Below, in pieces: positions 12,401-24,400 of a DNA stretch of 24,609 nucleotides; the stretch's first letter is position 1, and each line of letters starts with the position of its first letter. This DNA comes from Apostichopus californicus. Lineage: Eukaryota > Echinodermata > Holothuroidea > Aspidochirotida > Stichopodidae. A program made the position numbers and the translations under genes. The notes under the pieces are model-generated. The model saw nothing but the letters and a program-made list of their open reading frames with translations. It was not told the DNA's origin and did no database searches. The stretch is taken from NCBI GenBank assembly GCA_020650975.1, contig JAIPMN010190890.1, positions 1-24,609 of the forward strand, read 5' to 3'.

Positions 12401-15400
12401 TTCCTTTCAACTGATGATAACTCTTTTATATTCATTTTCATTACAGAGATTTAGGAACATTGCAATGCTTTTAAAGCTGATTGGTTATATCTTAAAACAG
12501 TAGAATTTCGCTTGTGTTTGTACATATCTACGTGATATAAACAGCAGAAAATTCGACAAATAAGCAAAGTGAATTCATTCTTGTCAACCGAACAGTCACC
12601 ACATAAGTTAGCATATCATTGAGATCAATACAAAATAAAAACAGCTAACAGTTTACATTAACTTATAACCTGGTTTTAGATCACGATCTTATATCCTGAT
12701 TTAAGCTTTATGTTAACTTTTCAACGAAGTATACACAGTCTTTCATTTAACTTACTGAGCCTTTACGGACACACGCATGAAGTTTCCCCATGAAGTCATT
12801 AGCAGGCATCTGTAAGATAAGTAATAGTTCATGAGCGTTTAAAATTGGTGATTTAAAACATTGCAAGGGATGAAACAATCTAGTTCCAAAAAGGAAAGGA
12901 GATAAATTAAACGTGTTACAATAAACAAAATATGTCCATTGCTATGTAACAAACATAGGTTACCTTTCCTTTTACGAAGAGATCGGTAAGCTGCTTTAGG
13001 AAAATATCTTCTTTGATCTGTGAATGAAATACGTGAGATTCATTTGTGGCATATCCCCACTCGCAACAGAGACACTCGAGAAACATTTTTAAATCCACTT
13101 TAACATAGAAAGGTATATAAGTTTCTGAAACCCTTTAAATTTGTATGTCACAGAGTCTCTTTTGTTTATGTTAATTAGTTCTCAAACACCGCCTCAACTC
13201 CACAGCAGCATGACACTCACCCATTTTTTCTCCAAGCAGATCTGTAGTTCATTGATGAATTTCTGCAAGTCAATCTGTGTGTGTGATGATAATTAGAAGA
13301 TCGTTATTACTAAGGTATTGCCCAGACGAACATATGGAGGCGGGATGTATATTTATACATATAATGCATGGCATATATAGCCAGAATAAAATAATGATAA
13401 AATATTAAAAGAACAACCAACTAAGACCATTATTTGTAGGCTACATACCTTCTTTACGTTGAAGAAATCGTTTAACTTTTCACAGAAAAGCTCTTGACTA
13501 ATCTGAGAACACAAAATCGTTACGTATATTATTTTTGTAGTTTTACAATTTTATATTCAGAAATCGATCACCATGCAGAGACTATGAAAATTAAACGTTG
13601 ACAGTTGTAAATTTCTGTCAGATATAGCTCTTTCTTGATATTTCTCATGGATCTCTTTGGATGAAATGCTGTACCAAATTACCAGTGTTGTTTTACATAT
13701 AAGGATCTGGTATGCCGCTATGCAGCAACATAAACAATGATGAGACTACGTGTTTATGGGATGTAATGACACATGATTTAAAAAAAGTAAAACTTTTTAT
13801 ATTTATTCAAATACATATCAAGGAATGCCTTGTTTGTTTACAAATTGAAAAAGAGATGATATTCGTATTTGTAACTGTATGAAAAATAAATTGAGAGATA
13901 ATTCATGTTTAAAATGCTCTACTTTATACAGAAACTACTTTATTATCTCTGAGGTGGAAGCAGAAAAATATGTAAACACTGGTTGCACTTTGCCCAGCGA
14001 ATCTCTTACTTTGTTAAGTACTGAATTAATTATTATTTGTTTGATATAGTTACATGAATCTCATAAATAGGATCAAACATCACTGGTTTACATACAACAT
14101 GCATAGGCATATGCTTTGTGATATTACGGAAACTTTCGAAAATAAATACATTTTTATGTGAAAAATATTCTTGACATTATTGCCAAACACAGGTCAAATA
14201 GTTATACTTCATAGAAAATAATCATATTATTGACGAAAAATAGCGGTACAGTGATCTCACCAGCTTCTTGTCTAGGCAATTTCTCATTTCAGAAACGAGT
14301 CCACCGATATCAAGCTGTTGGTTGAAGAAAAGGAAGAAGATTTCTTCATGTTTCTTAGGACACTAACTTATAAGACAGTGGATGAGATAAATGTTCAAAA
14401 AGTATGATAGGAAGTATTGATATACAGCATAGTTACCTTCCCTGAGTCACGAACTTTACTTAATTCAGTAACGAAGAGTGTTTCTTTTATCTGTGGAAAA
14501 ATGCACAATTTTAGGAGAGCCCATTTCTTTAATGATTTCATCATTATTATTTAAAGTAAACAATTCCACTAGCAGAACATAAACAAGGATATAATTAGAA
14601 TATTATTGGACAATAGTTGGATGTTTAAATGCATTTTGAGAGTTGTTACGACTCCATGTTACCGATTTGCTAATTGCCTTAAAAGTTCAATTTGTGCCCT
14701 GTATGATGTCAATAACTATTTTAAGAACACATTAGATCACTTCATTTTCATAAAGAGTAATGGCTGATGTGCTCTATTGGATATACTGAAGAAAGGATGT
14801 AAGACACAGACACATATCATCAAATACTTACCATCTTTTGCTGTAGGCAGGTCCTCATTTCATTGATATAAGCCTCTGCATCTAGCTTTAAGTTGAACAA
14901 TTAAAGTTAAATTTATTTTCGGAGAAGCCCTACTAGTAGTTAGAAAATTCAAGACCAGCAGAAGTTTTCTTCATTGATGTTATCATGGGCGTTGGAGCCA
15001 ATTTGATTGCGAGGAGGGGTCGGGGGAGGGGGGGGGGTTGGGGCTGTAACGATTTGCCCGTAAATCATACGGAGGGCGTACTGGTGAGATCCCTTCACCT
15101 TTGAAATTCGAGTATATTATAAGGAATACTAACAGTGATACATATTATAACATCATCTTAGACAGAGAATGGAGGGCGAACTGTGTCAAAACTCCACAAC
15201 AACAACGTCAGATTAGTCGTGCAAGCTTAGAACGTTAGTCTATTTACCTTAGGAAGTGTTCTTATGGAACTACTGACTCTCATTAAACAAGATTATTGCA
15301 ATTTAGTTGACTTTTTTTGGCAGCGCCCGAAACAACATCAGCATATTGCCCGAATTTTCACGGAAATATCTTCAAATGTAGATATATCAGCTCAAACAGA

Positions 15401-18400
15401 TGGTTCATGCCACCAATTCAAATGCATCACGCTGATGTTCCAAGTATTAAGCTCTCAAGTATTTTTTATTTGTAAGACACACATTTTAACAATATCTTAA
15501 ACATCTTCTTAAAATGTATTTTTTTATTCTTGTTAGGCAATATTGATATTTTATTGCATCAAATGAAATTTAAGACATACATTTTAAATACTAACATAAC
15601 CAAAGAAATTTGTTACTTTGTTATATAAACATAAAAGTCGGCTGTCGTCTTATATAAGAGAAACAAATAAGAGAATAAAATAAGAATGAAGAAGAAGAAA
15701 TTCGAATGGAACCATACATTTAACAAGGAACAATATAATCTTCGTATTTTTTAATTAAAAATGAATATAACAATATGATGATATAGCTAAACAAAATACT
15801 TTCTACTTCAACTGTTCGACGTAAGCGGGGGGGGGGGGGGGGACCAAGTATAACCCATTAAATTACCTTCGGGGTTTTGACAACTTCCAAAAGCTGCGCA
15901 GCAAACACAACTGGTGTTAACTGTAAGAAAATTTTATATATCATCAATGTAAAGTCTTCCTGCATATATTTACAGCAGATATTTTAAGGAGTAGTTTAAC
16001 TTACGACAGTATAGAACACCAAGAATCTAAAGCCGTTAATGAATTAAATATATACTTTTTTTTATGAATATTACAATAAGAGCTATCTACTTTGAATACT
16101 AAACAAGGAATTATGAACTGGGTGGATACACTGATGCGTTTTGCATGTCCTAAACGTAGTTGAGTTAGTCAAAGCAATCAGGTTCATACCAGTTTCTCTT
16201 CTAGTGCACTGTGAATTGTTGATAAGAAAAACTTGATGGTTATCTGCAATGAACAAAATAAAATGTAAAAGTTATGTTTGTGTTTTTAGGTAAACGTTAA
16301 CTTAAATTAAGGAACAATTAAATGACGCCTACATAAAACATTTACAAGACAAAAGCTTACTTGAGCAGGTTGAAATTATATATAGGTCCAATATCAGAGT
16401 GTAGAAATTGACCAAAATTTAAAAACCATGTACAATATTTGTTAACCAAGAATACATGATAATACAAGTTAAGAAGGTGAGACTTACCAACTTTTCCATT
16501 ACACATCGTTTCAAACCTTCCATGAAATCTGTGATTTGAAGCTGTTAAAGAAAAATAAACAATGGTAGACAGAAGTGTGGATTTTAGTGGGTAATTCAAA
16601 AATATGCATGAAGATTGATTTGATAAATTTTGGAATCGTATTTACCTCTTTAACTTGAAGGAGTTTCCGAAGTTGATCTCTGAAGGCATCATCGGTGATC
16701 TGTGCAAGATATATGGGCAATATGTAGAAACATTTTCATATATTCACGTTCCGACTTCAGGACAAGTACCGATAAGTTAAATAATCAAACAAGAAATCAG
16801 AGCAAATCAAAGGTAAATTAACCTAAAATCTCCCACAACACTCAACATGTTGTAGCACAATGAGTCGCAACCAATAGGCATATATTTGATTTATAAATCA
16901 AGAAAACCTGAAACAGTATTATACTCACAACTTTTTCCCTAAGGCATGATTCATGCTCTTTCATCAAATCTGTCTTTGAAATCTGTAAAAAGACCGAGAG
17001 GAGATTGAGCATGGTAGTTTACACTCAACAAAATACTTCAGTGTTAAAAATTTGCAAAGTAAATTGATAATACCCAAGTGAGAAGATAATATGATAAATA
17101 CGATACCTTCCTACAATTGGTACGTATTTAAAATGTATTCATTTATTCAATGTTTGCTATCTTTTCTATACTGCAGTTTGCTATATTTACTGATTTTTCT
17201 GAGCATTCAACCGCAACCTCGCAAAACATGTTTGGAGTAAATATTATATACACAAGTGACAAGTCTGTTTTGATATAACCAACTATTAGGTCATGTAGAT
17301 TAGCCAAATATGACAATTTTCCATTTCATAAAGAGAGTGATACAACTCATATATCAATACCTTTACTATCGATAGCAATTGGCTAAAGAATGTGGTGTCT
17401 TTAACCTGTTAAAACAAGAAGAAAGATGAATGTGCCTGATAAAAAGTCATAGTTAGTTCAGCATTAGTAACTCATTAAAAAACAACGCATACAGAAATAA
17501 TAAGTTATATATTATAATTATTATTCGTTAATACTTTTTTCATTGTTCTCATAATCTTTATGGAAGAAGAGTCATTATTTAATTTGCATGAAATTATGTA
17601 ACAATAATTATTCTTGCGAAGAGCTAAAACTTAGCCTCACTGAGTATGACGTCATAAAAATACCAAGGAGATGACATTCTAGTATCATGCAAGTATTGTT
17701 TGCAATTAAATTCGCTATTTTACTGTTTTCAACATTTCTGTTTAGGTAAATCAGTTATATTTTTGCATAATGAAAGTTCTGTCATCGATATGATCAACCT
17801 GTTCTCTTTTGATTGTTGATTAACATGCAAACCTCTGGCTGTATGGGTAACCTCAGCAGCAATTAGTGGCGACCTTTCCGGATTTGTTACTATATCCTTC
17901 TTTGAGAACAGAATAAGAAGGACTGTAAGAATGAATAGTTATTAATTTTATAAATGAGACGTTCCCTGTGTTTGAATTAATCTGCGGGATGTTTCGATAG
18001 AATAAAGTAACATTCAAGTTAAATTTATAACATTCTAAAACAGCACTTTGAGATGATGCAACACTAAACTTACCAAAGTCTGTTGGAAACAAAGTTTCAG
18101 TTCGGTAGTGACATCGTCGTACTTCAACTATTAACACAATGATGAGACATAAAAGTAAATATAATGAAGATATTATAGTTAGTATTTGTTTGTTATTAGT
18201 CGACGCTTGCGTTCTGTGTATAGTCAACGAAGCAAATAAGCAAAATTGGCACATAATTACACAATTACAAATTGATACTGGAACAGACTTACCGCATTTG
18301 ATTTGAGAAGATTTAACAAATGCTCAAAGAAGCGTTCTTCAGTCATCTGTAATGGAGTGTATAAGTAAGGCATGAGAAATATTTTCTGGAAACATTTTGA

Positions 18401-21400
18401 CTTCATAATGTTTTGAAATTAGTATATTGGCCTCAATTAGTATCAAAGTAGTACCAACTTGGAGTTACTGAAATTGCAATCTAAGTTGCCAGTCACTACT
18501 TTAAAGATCGTAGAATGCAGAACATCACAGTAGCATTGGCGTACTAATCTATAATCGAGAACACAATCAGAATCAACATGCTAACCCATATGAAGTTTTG
18601 TCTACAGACAAGAACTGAAAAGCAATATTTCTAAACGTGTCATTCAATGTGAATTTCTCGAGATAATTTTTAAAACAGTTCACTTGAAAACTACTATTTC
18701 GATAGTTCAATTAAACACATTGAGATTTACATATATATTTTAAGGATTGATAAATCTGCAACAGCTTTGTTGGATTCGACACTACTTACCATTCCCTTTT
18801 TCCAGCAGTTTCGAAGTGCTTCCATGTATTTAAGCTGTTCAATCTGGGTACAAACAAGACAAACGAATATTTAGTTTTCCTATTTATCGACCCTTTCTGT
18901 AATCAGGGGAAAACATACGTTAAATGTAGCAGTAGTCACCTTCTTTTCTTTCCAGAGACTATCCAACTCTGACATGTAAGTTTCCAGTTGTACCTGCGGA
19001 ATGGATAAAAGTGTGAAATCATAAAATAGACGTGTGTCTTGATGTTTTTTTTTATTATACAATACTACGTTTGCTGATGTAACAAGTTGTATTCAATCTG
19101 TGTTACATTGAATGTAGGCCTATAGGAATATAGGCCTACTTCACTTATGGAACACCAAACAAACTCACCGTTTTCTTTTGAACACAGGATTCAAGCTGAT
19201 TTCTATAGGCTGCGAAATCAATCTGTTGAAGATTGGGATTTATTTGAACAGGTAAAGAAACGTTTGAAGTGTATTATTAGCTGTTTTTTCAATGAATCTA
19301 TCGTTATTTTCTACTTTTGGCTTCTCAGTTATTACTATGATGATTTAGCTTACAATTAAGGAAACAAAGCCCATTACCTTGTTATCTAGCAGCCGAACCC
19401 TGAGTTGTTGTAAGAAATTGGTTTCCAATATCTAGGGTAAAAAAATAAGACCAATAATTATTAAACATATAATTAATTCTGGTTTGCAATTGTGAAATCA
19501 AACATAAACATTCCAATACCTTCTTCATGGCTTAGAGCTATACGTTTAATGAAGTGTAACTTACCAATTTCTTTTCGACGCAATCAACTAACGCTGCAAT
19601 GTAACCCATAGAGTCCAGCTATTCAATGAAAGTATGTGATATTGTTAAAATCTCGCTAATAATGCGGGGATTGAAATTCTGAAATGACTATTCGTGATGA
19701 CAGTGCTGCGAGATGACACTTGGTATGAGTGTTCAAGGGTCTGAGAAACTTTCGAACAATAACGCTCTGAACATAACATATATGTAAAAGAAAGCGAAAA
19801 GTATCATTGACACTTTTCTATTTTTAAAAATTACACATAAAGTTACCTTTTCATTCTTTAAAAGTTCTTGAAATTGACTTAGGAGAGTTTCGTCTGATAT
19901 CTGAAATTCAGGGAAGATGTAATAACCGTTAACTGTTCAAGTGAATAATCAAATATGATTATTATATTGCTGCAGCGTATTTTTCCACGGTTCCTTAGCG
20001 AAAATTGTTATGTGTACTCACTTATTCAAACATCCAACTATTACAAATTGTAATGTATTATGTAATTAGCGTTAACAATTCCTACATTCATTATTCTTTT
20101 ATTTTGTGGGCATGTATTCCAATTATTTAAGAATTTTGTATCCAAATGTAATTATTTAAATTAGGTTGTGATTTTAACTTTATCATATTTAAAGTCAATT
20201 CTACTGCTTACCAAATGCTTTTCCTTTGACGACATCAGTGCTTCTAAATGCTCGTTTGACTGGATTTGGTATAAAGAGAAACATAAAGTAAGAATTTATT
20301 TAAATGTTAGTTAATGACAGATTGCATATACAATGAATTATATACAATAATAAACTTAATTGAAGTCACATTTGCAAACGTGATAGCTGACACCGTTGTG
20401 TAGCATTAAGTCTAAACCTGGTGAAAAGGTCCATGACTATGTGCCTAGTTTGCTGCAATTTCAAAGTACGGCTAAAAGTTTTAGAAATTATGTTTTTGAC
20501 AATAGTGACTTTCATCTAATTCCGACAGAGCTTCCTGAAATCCTATATAAATACCGTATAACAAATATTGTGATATCATCATTACACATCCGAAAAAATA
20601 ACATCAATGCAAAACAAATTAGTTACCTCTCCTCCTTCATGAACTTCACATAATTGGCCAAGGAATAGTTTTTCATCTATCTGTTAAAACAAAATCATAA
20701 TTACATCGTTTTATTACAAGTACATTACCTCATTTCCCACAAAAGCAAAAATGTATGCAGACGAAAACATAAACTGACGAATACATAATGTCTGTGGAAA
20801 GTGACGTGTTTTGAGACTCACTGGGATCAGAAGAATCCCGGTAGCTTTACTGATTGGCTGTCATATCAATTTGTTTCAATGGAAGAGTTGCATTTCCACC
20901 GTAAATTTTATTGCAAGTTTTATTGCAAGGGTGTTTAGTTGGGTTAGGTCCATATGTGGGAGTTTCAGAAATGTAAAAGAAACTGACATCATTGGCTAGT
21001 TTACACTGTGACGTATCCTGGCAAACACGTATTATGTAAATCCAGACAGTTTTGATTAAACACCGCGTGGTCAAAAGTTCAAACCCGTTCACTGTAGAAA
21101 AAACATGACCTGGAAATCCATCCAGGTCCCTATGTACAACTTTCATTGTTAACTTGTTTCTTTCCCAGCAGTGTACAATTGGGTGTACATGAAAATCCAT
21201 GTATTGAATAATATCAGCCATGTACGACATCACACGAGCGCTCCAAATGTCATGTCTGTACTGTTTTCCATTGAACGGAATTTGCGTGTGCGGGGACGGG
21301 CACAGTTGTACGTGAAATGCGACAAAACAAATTGATATGTAACTCTATACAAACAATACATTTGAAAAATTGAGTAGATTAATATAATCGATATCAAATT

Positions 21401-24400
21401 TTTAACCATTATCTACAAACAAGAATAAAAACTGTATTAATTCGATTACACAAACATTCATAAAATGGCAATAAACTAGATCTTCTAACACTCAGATGTC
21501 GAACACATATACTTCAATGTGTAACAATTTCCTTAAAAGTGTAGCAATCACAGGCTGATATTTGGTAAGAAATTCAACATTAATTCTTTCTTTTGGTTGA
21601 ATACCAAGTGTGGTATCACATATGTAACAGTTGATATGTTGTATGAATGTATCACATGAGTAATTAACAAAAGAGGCTCGAAATATTTTGCTTTGTTACA
21701 TTTTAAATTCAGTATTTATCCATAGGCTTAATCAAACTGCCTTAATTCTTCAACTTGTTTTTTACAAATGGTAACATCTGCATTACAACATAGCCTACTC
21801 ACCAACTTATTTTGAAGAATCTCTTGTAGGCCTTCAACGACATGGCTCCTCTTTACCTGTAACGTTTAAAATACTATGCGAAAATTCTGACATTTTTTGT
21901 ACTTATTTTGACATAATTCGTGTACTAGATCTTTCCTATCCACCGATCTAACAATTAAGTGGATGGGTCTGTCTCGTTGGTGTAAAGTAGTTACAATTAA
22001 CACAATTTAACACAAAGTTGTTTAACGTTGACTCATATATGGATAAACGTGTAAATCGTGATGGAAGTTACATCTACACTATGTTTACCATAGTTGTACT
22101 ACGTTTCTAATAAAAGAATCATCTCAGATTGAATCACATTCATCTGTAGTGTATACATAAATTACTTAGCATTGTAAATACTAGTTACAGGTCGATACGC
22201 CTATTAATCAATCAAAAGCCCAAATTCCGTTGTCATTAAAAGTGTTCATTATCAAGTGACTTACCCATTTATTGTCAATACATTGTTGTAGTTCTTCTGT
22301 ATACTCCGTGGTGGTAAGCTGGTAAAATATCAATAATACAGAAATTAGAATCGTGCCAATTTATAAAGTAAACATAACAAGAAAGAATGTGCAAAAAGAG
22401 AAATTCTCACCTGCTTATTTTCCAGGAGGTGATTCAGCTGATAACAATAGTAATCCTCGTTTCCCTGTGAAATAAAATGTATTCATATTCATATCTCTTC
22501 ATTCCCGAAGACACCATACACTAAATTAAAATGTAGAAATCGATTCAAATGTGTTGAATGAATATTATCGGTTTGAGCTATCGATCTTGAAAGCTAGAAG
22601 GAGACGGAAACTGGTCTAAGTCGATTGATGCACTCTCAATACTTATGACCAAGCTAAAGATGAAAGTCTTTATTTGTTTATTTCGAAATTTGTGTATCTG
22701 CAATGCACGAAAACACAACTTTTCTTAGATTGATCAAAATGCAGTTAGAAAAATATTTCCTTACTATATTTTCCATAGCACTTCTTCGGAGTTCGTCCAT
22801 CATGTTCTCCTTTGTGATCTGCCAAAAAAACAAAAAAAAAACACATAACATTGCAATTTAAGTAGTTTCAAAAAGTTATAGGAGTAATGCTTCGAACCCA
22901 AAATTATTCAATAGAAAAGAACTCGCATCATGACTTTTATATGAAGCTTGAAGTTGAAATAAACAAAAAAAAGGAAACACGAGAGAGTCACTTCCTACTA
23001 GAAGAATAGGAAGTTAATATTTGCCAATTGTAGTCACTCAGCAAATAAATAGTAATAAAAATCATACCAGATTTTCGTCAACTGAATGTGTCAGTTCTCC
23101 CATATAGTCAATAATTTGAATCTGTTGAGAAATAACCATATTCAATTCCATTCAGATTAGCTGTTTAGCACTGTTAATTGAATGATGACTGATATAGACA
23201 TTAGCATGCATAAAAAGACAAGCATACATCAGCGGTACATCAAAGTTACATCGGCACTACGTCACCTGTTTTTCCTTCAAGGCTCCTTCAAGAGTACGAA
23301 AGTATTCATCTTCGGCTATCTGCGTGCGAAAGTGATAGGTCTTTGTTCATGGTGACAATTTAAGCAAATATTACGTTTACGCTAGCTTGTTTGACAACAG
23401 TGTTTTTATGATATGCGCATAGGATTATTTCTTTTTTTCCCTACAATGGATACGGAAACCGCAAGTTGTACATTGCCATTTGTTGTAAGAAACTGGATGT
23501 TTGATACACTTTTCCTGGACGCTTTCAAATAAATGTGAGATTTTTTTTTATGTTAGTTAAGATAATATGGTATTTAGACTTCATTCCGTTCTGTTAGTTT
23601 AGATGGAATGAACTTGCATTTTTAGTAGTACAATATGTAAGTACATCAGACAAAGATATTACAATTAGAAGAACATTGTGCTATACGTCCATTTTCTACG
23701 ACATACAAGCATTAAGGGAAGGTTTACACTGCCTGACATGCATTCAAAACGAGTAGTTTAGTTAATCGGATTGATCAACAAGTTGGTGCTAAATTTGATT
23801 GATCGTAATTCTAACATTATATTTCCAGATATGCGAAAAATAATATTACCTGTTTTCTCACAACTGCTTCTCGAAGAATTTGGAACATCGGCTGTTTACT
23901 CAGCTGCAAGTAGAATAAATTTAATCTTAATAAATGCATACAAAGCGGAATACAGATCTGATATGTATCAAATATATGCATCAATTTAAACTAGAATTAT
24001 ATAGATAACATTGTCGTAAATACGCACAGAAGATAAAACACGAGCTTTACAGCAATGTTAAAGTAGTTAAGTCACTACCCACAGTAGCTAAACTACCGGT
24101 GCTGTGGCCGAGTGGATAAATGCCGTGGTATATGAAGCAATAAGGCTTAACAATCGGGAGGTTCGGGGTTCGATCCCGGCCGTGTCAGGTGGGTCTTACA
24201 TCAAAGAGCAATCAACGGTTTTCAAATCTGAAATGACTTTCTGAATTGGAAAGATTCCAAATTAGAGTTAAAATGTTGAATTGGAAGTCACCCAACGTAA
24301 AAGTTGTGATCCATAAGCCCTTGCGGGCTTCTACCACATTCGTGGTCACTTAGGAGTCGTAAAAATAACTGCTTGATTACTAATTAATAAACTTACGCAT

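Larger units (their letters stand above)
14886..15866 (-). other. Intron 24/25, 981 bp
   Basis: Contains two G tracts and a good donor (AAG|GTAAATA) at 15247, but the 54 bases before that donor carry a stop and lack the repeat pattern. A 78-codon plus-strand frame at 15264-15500 shows no domain. Confidence 0.6.
20681..21802 (-). other. Intron 8/9, 1122 bp (largest)
   Basis: Holds the 165-codon cysteine-rich frame and AATAAA described separately. The rest (21345-21802) is AT-rich with nothing recognised. Confidence 0.6.

Noticed and set aside
13683..13736. Donor-like GTAATT after a Cys-rich stretch
   Set aside because: No AG acceptor at the right distance, no L10, and not predicted by the block register.
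15248..15301. Good donor (AAG|GTAAATA) suggesting another exon
   Set aside because: The 54 bases before it contain a stop at the third codon and do not follow the repeat. The block register predicts no exon here.
17853..18254. 133-codon minus-strand open frame with a hydrophobic stretch
   Set aside because: It crosses array exon 18 in a different frame. The 54-bp exon has both splice sites and the repeat pattern, and the long frame shows no recognised domain.
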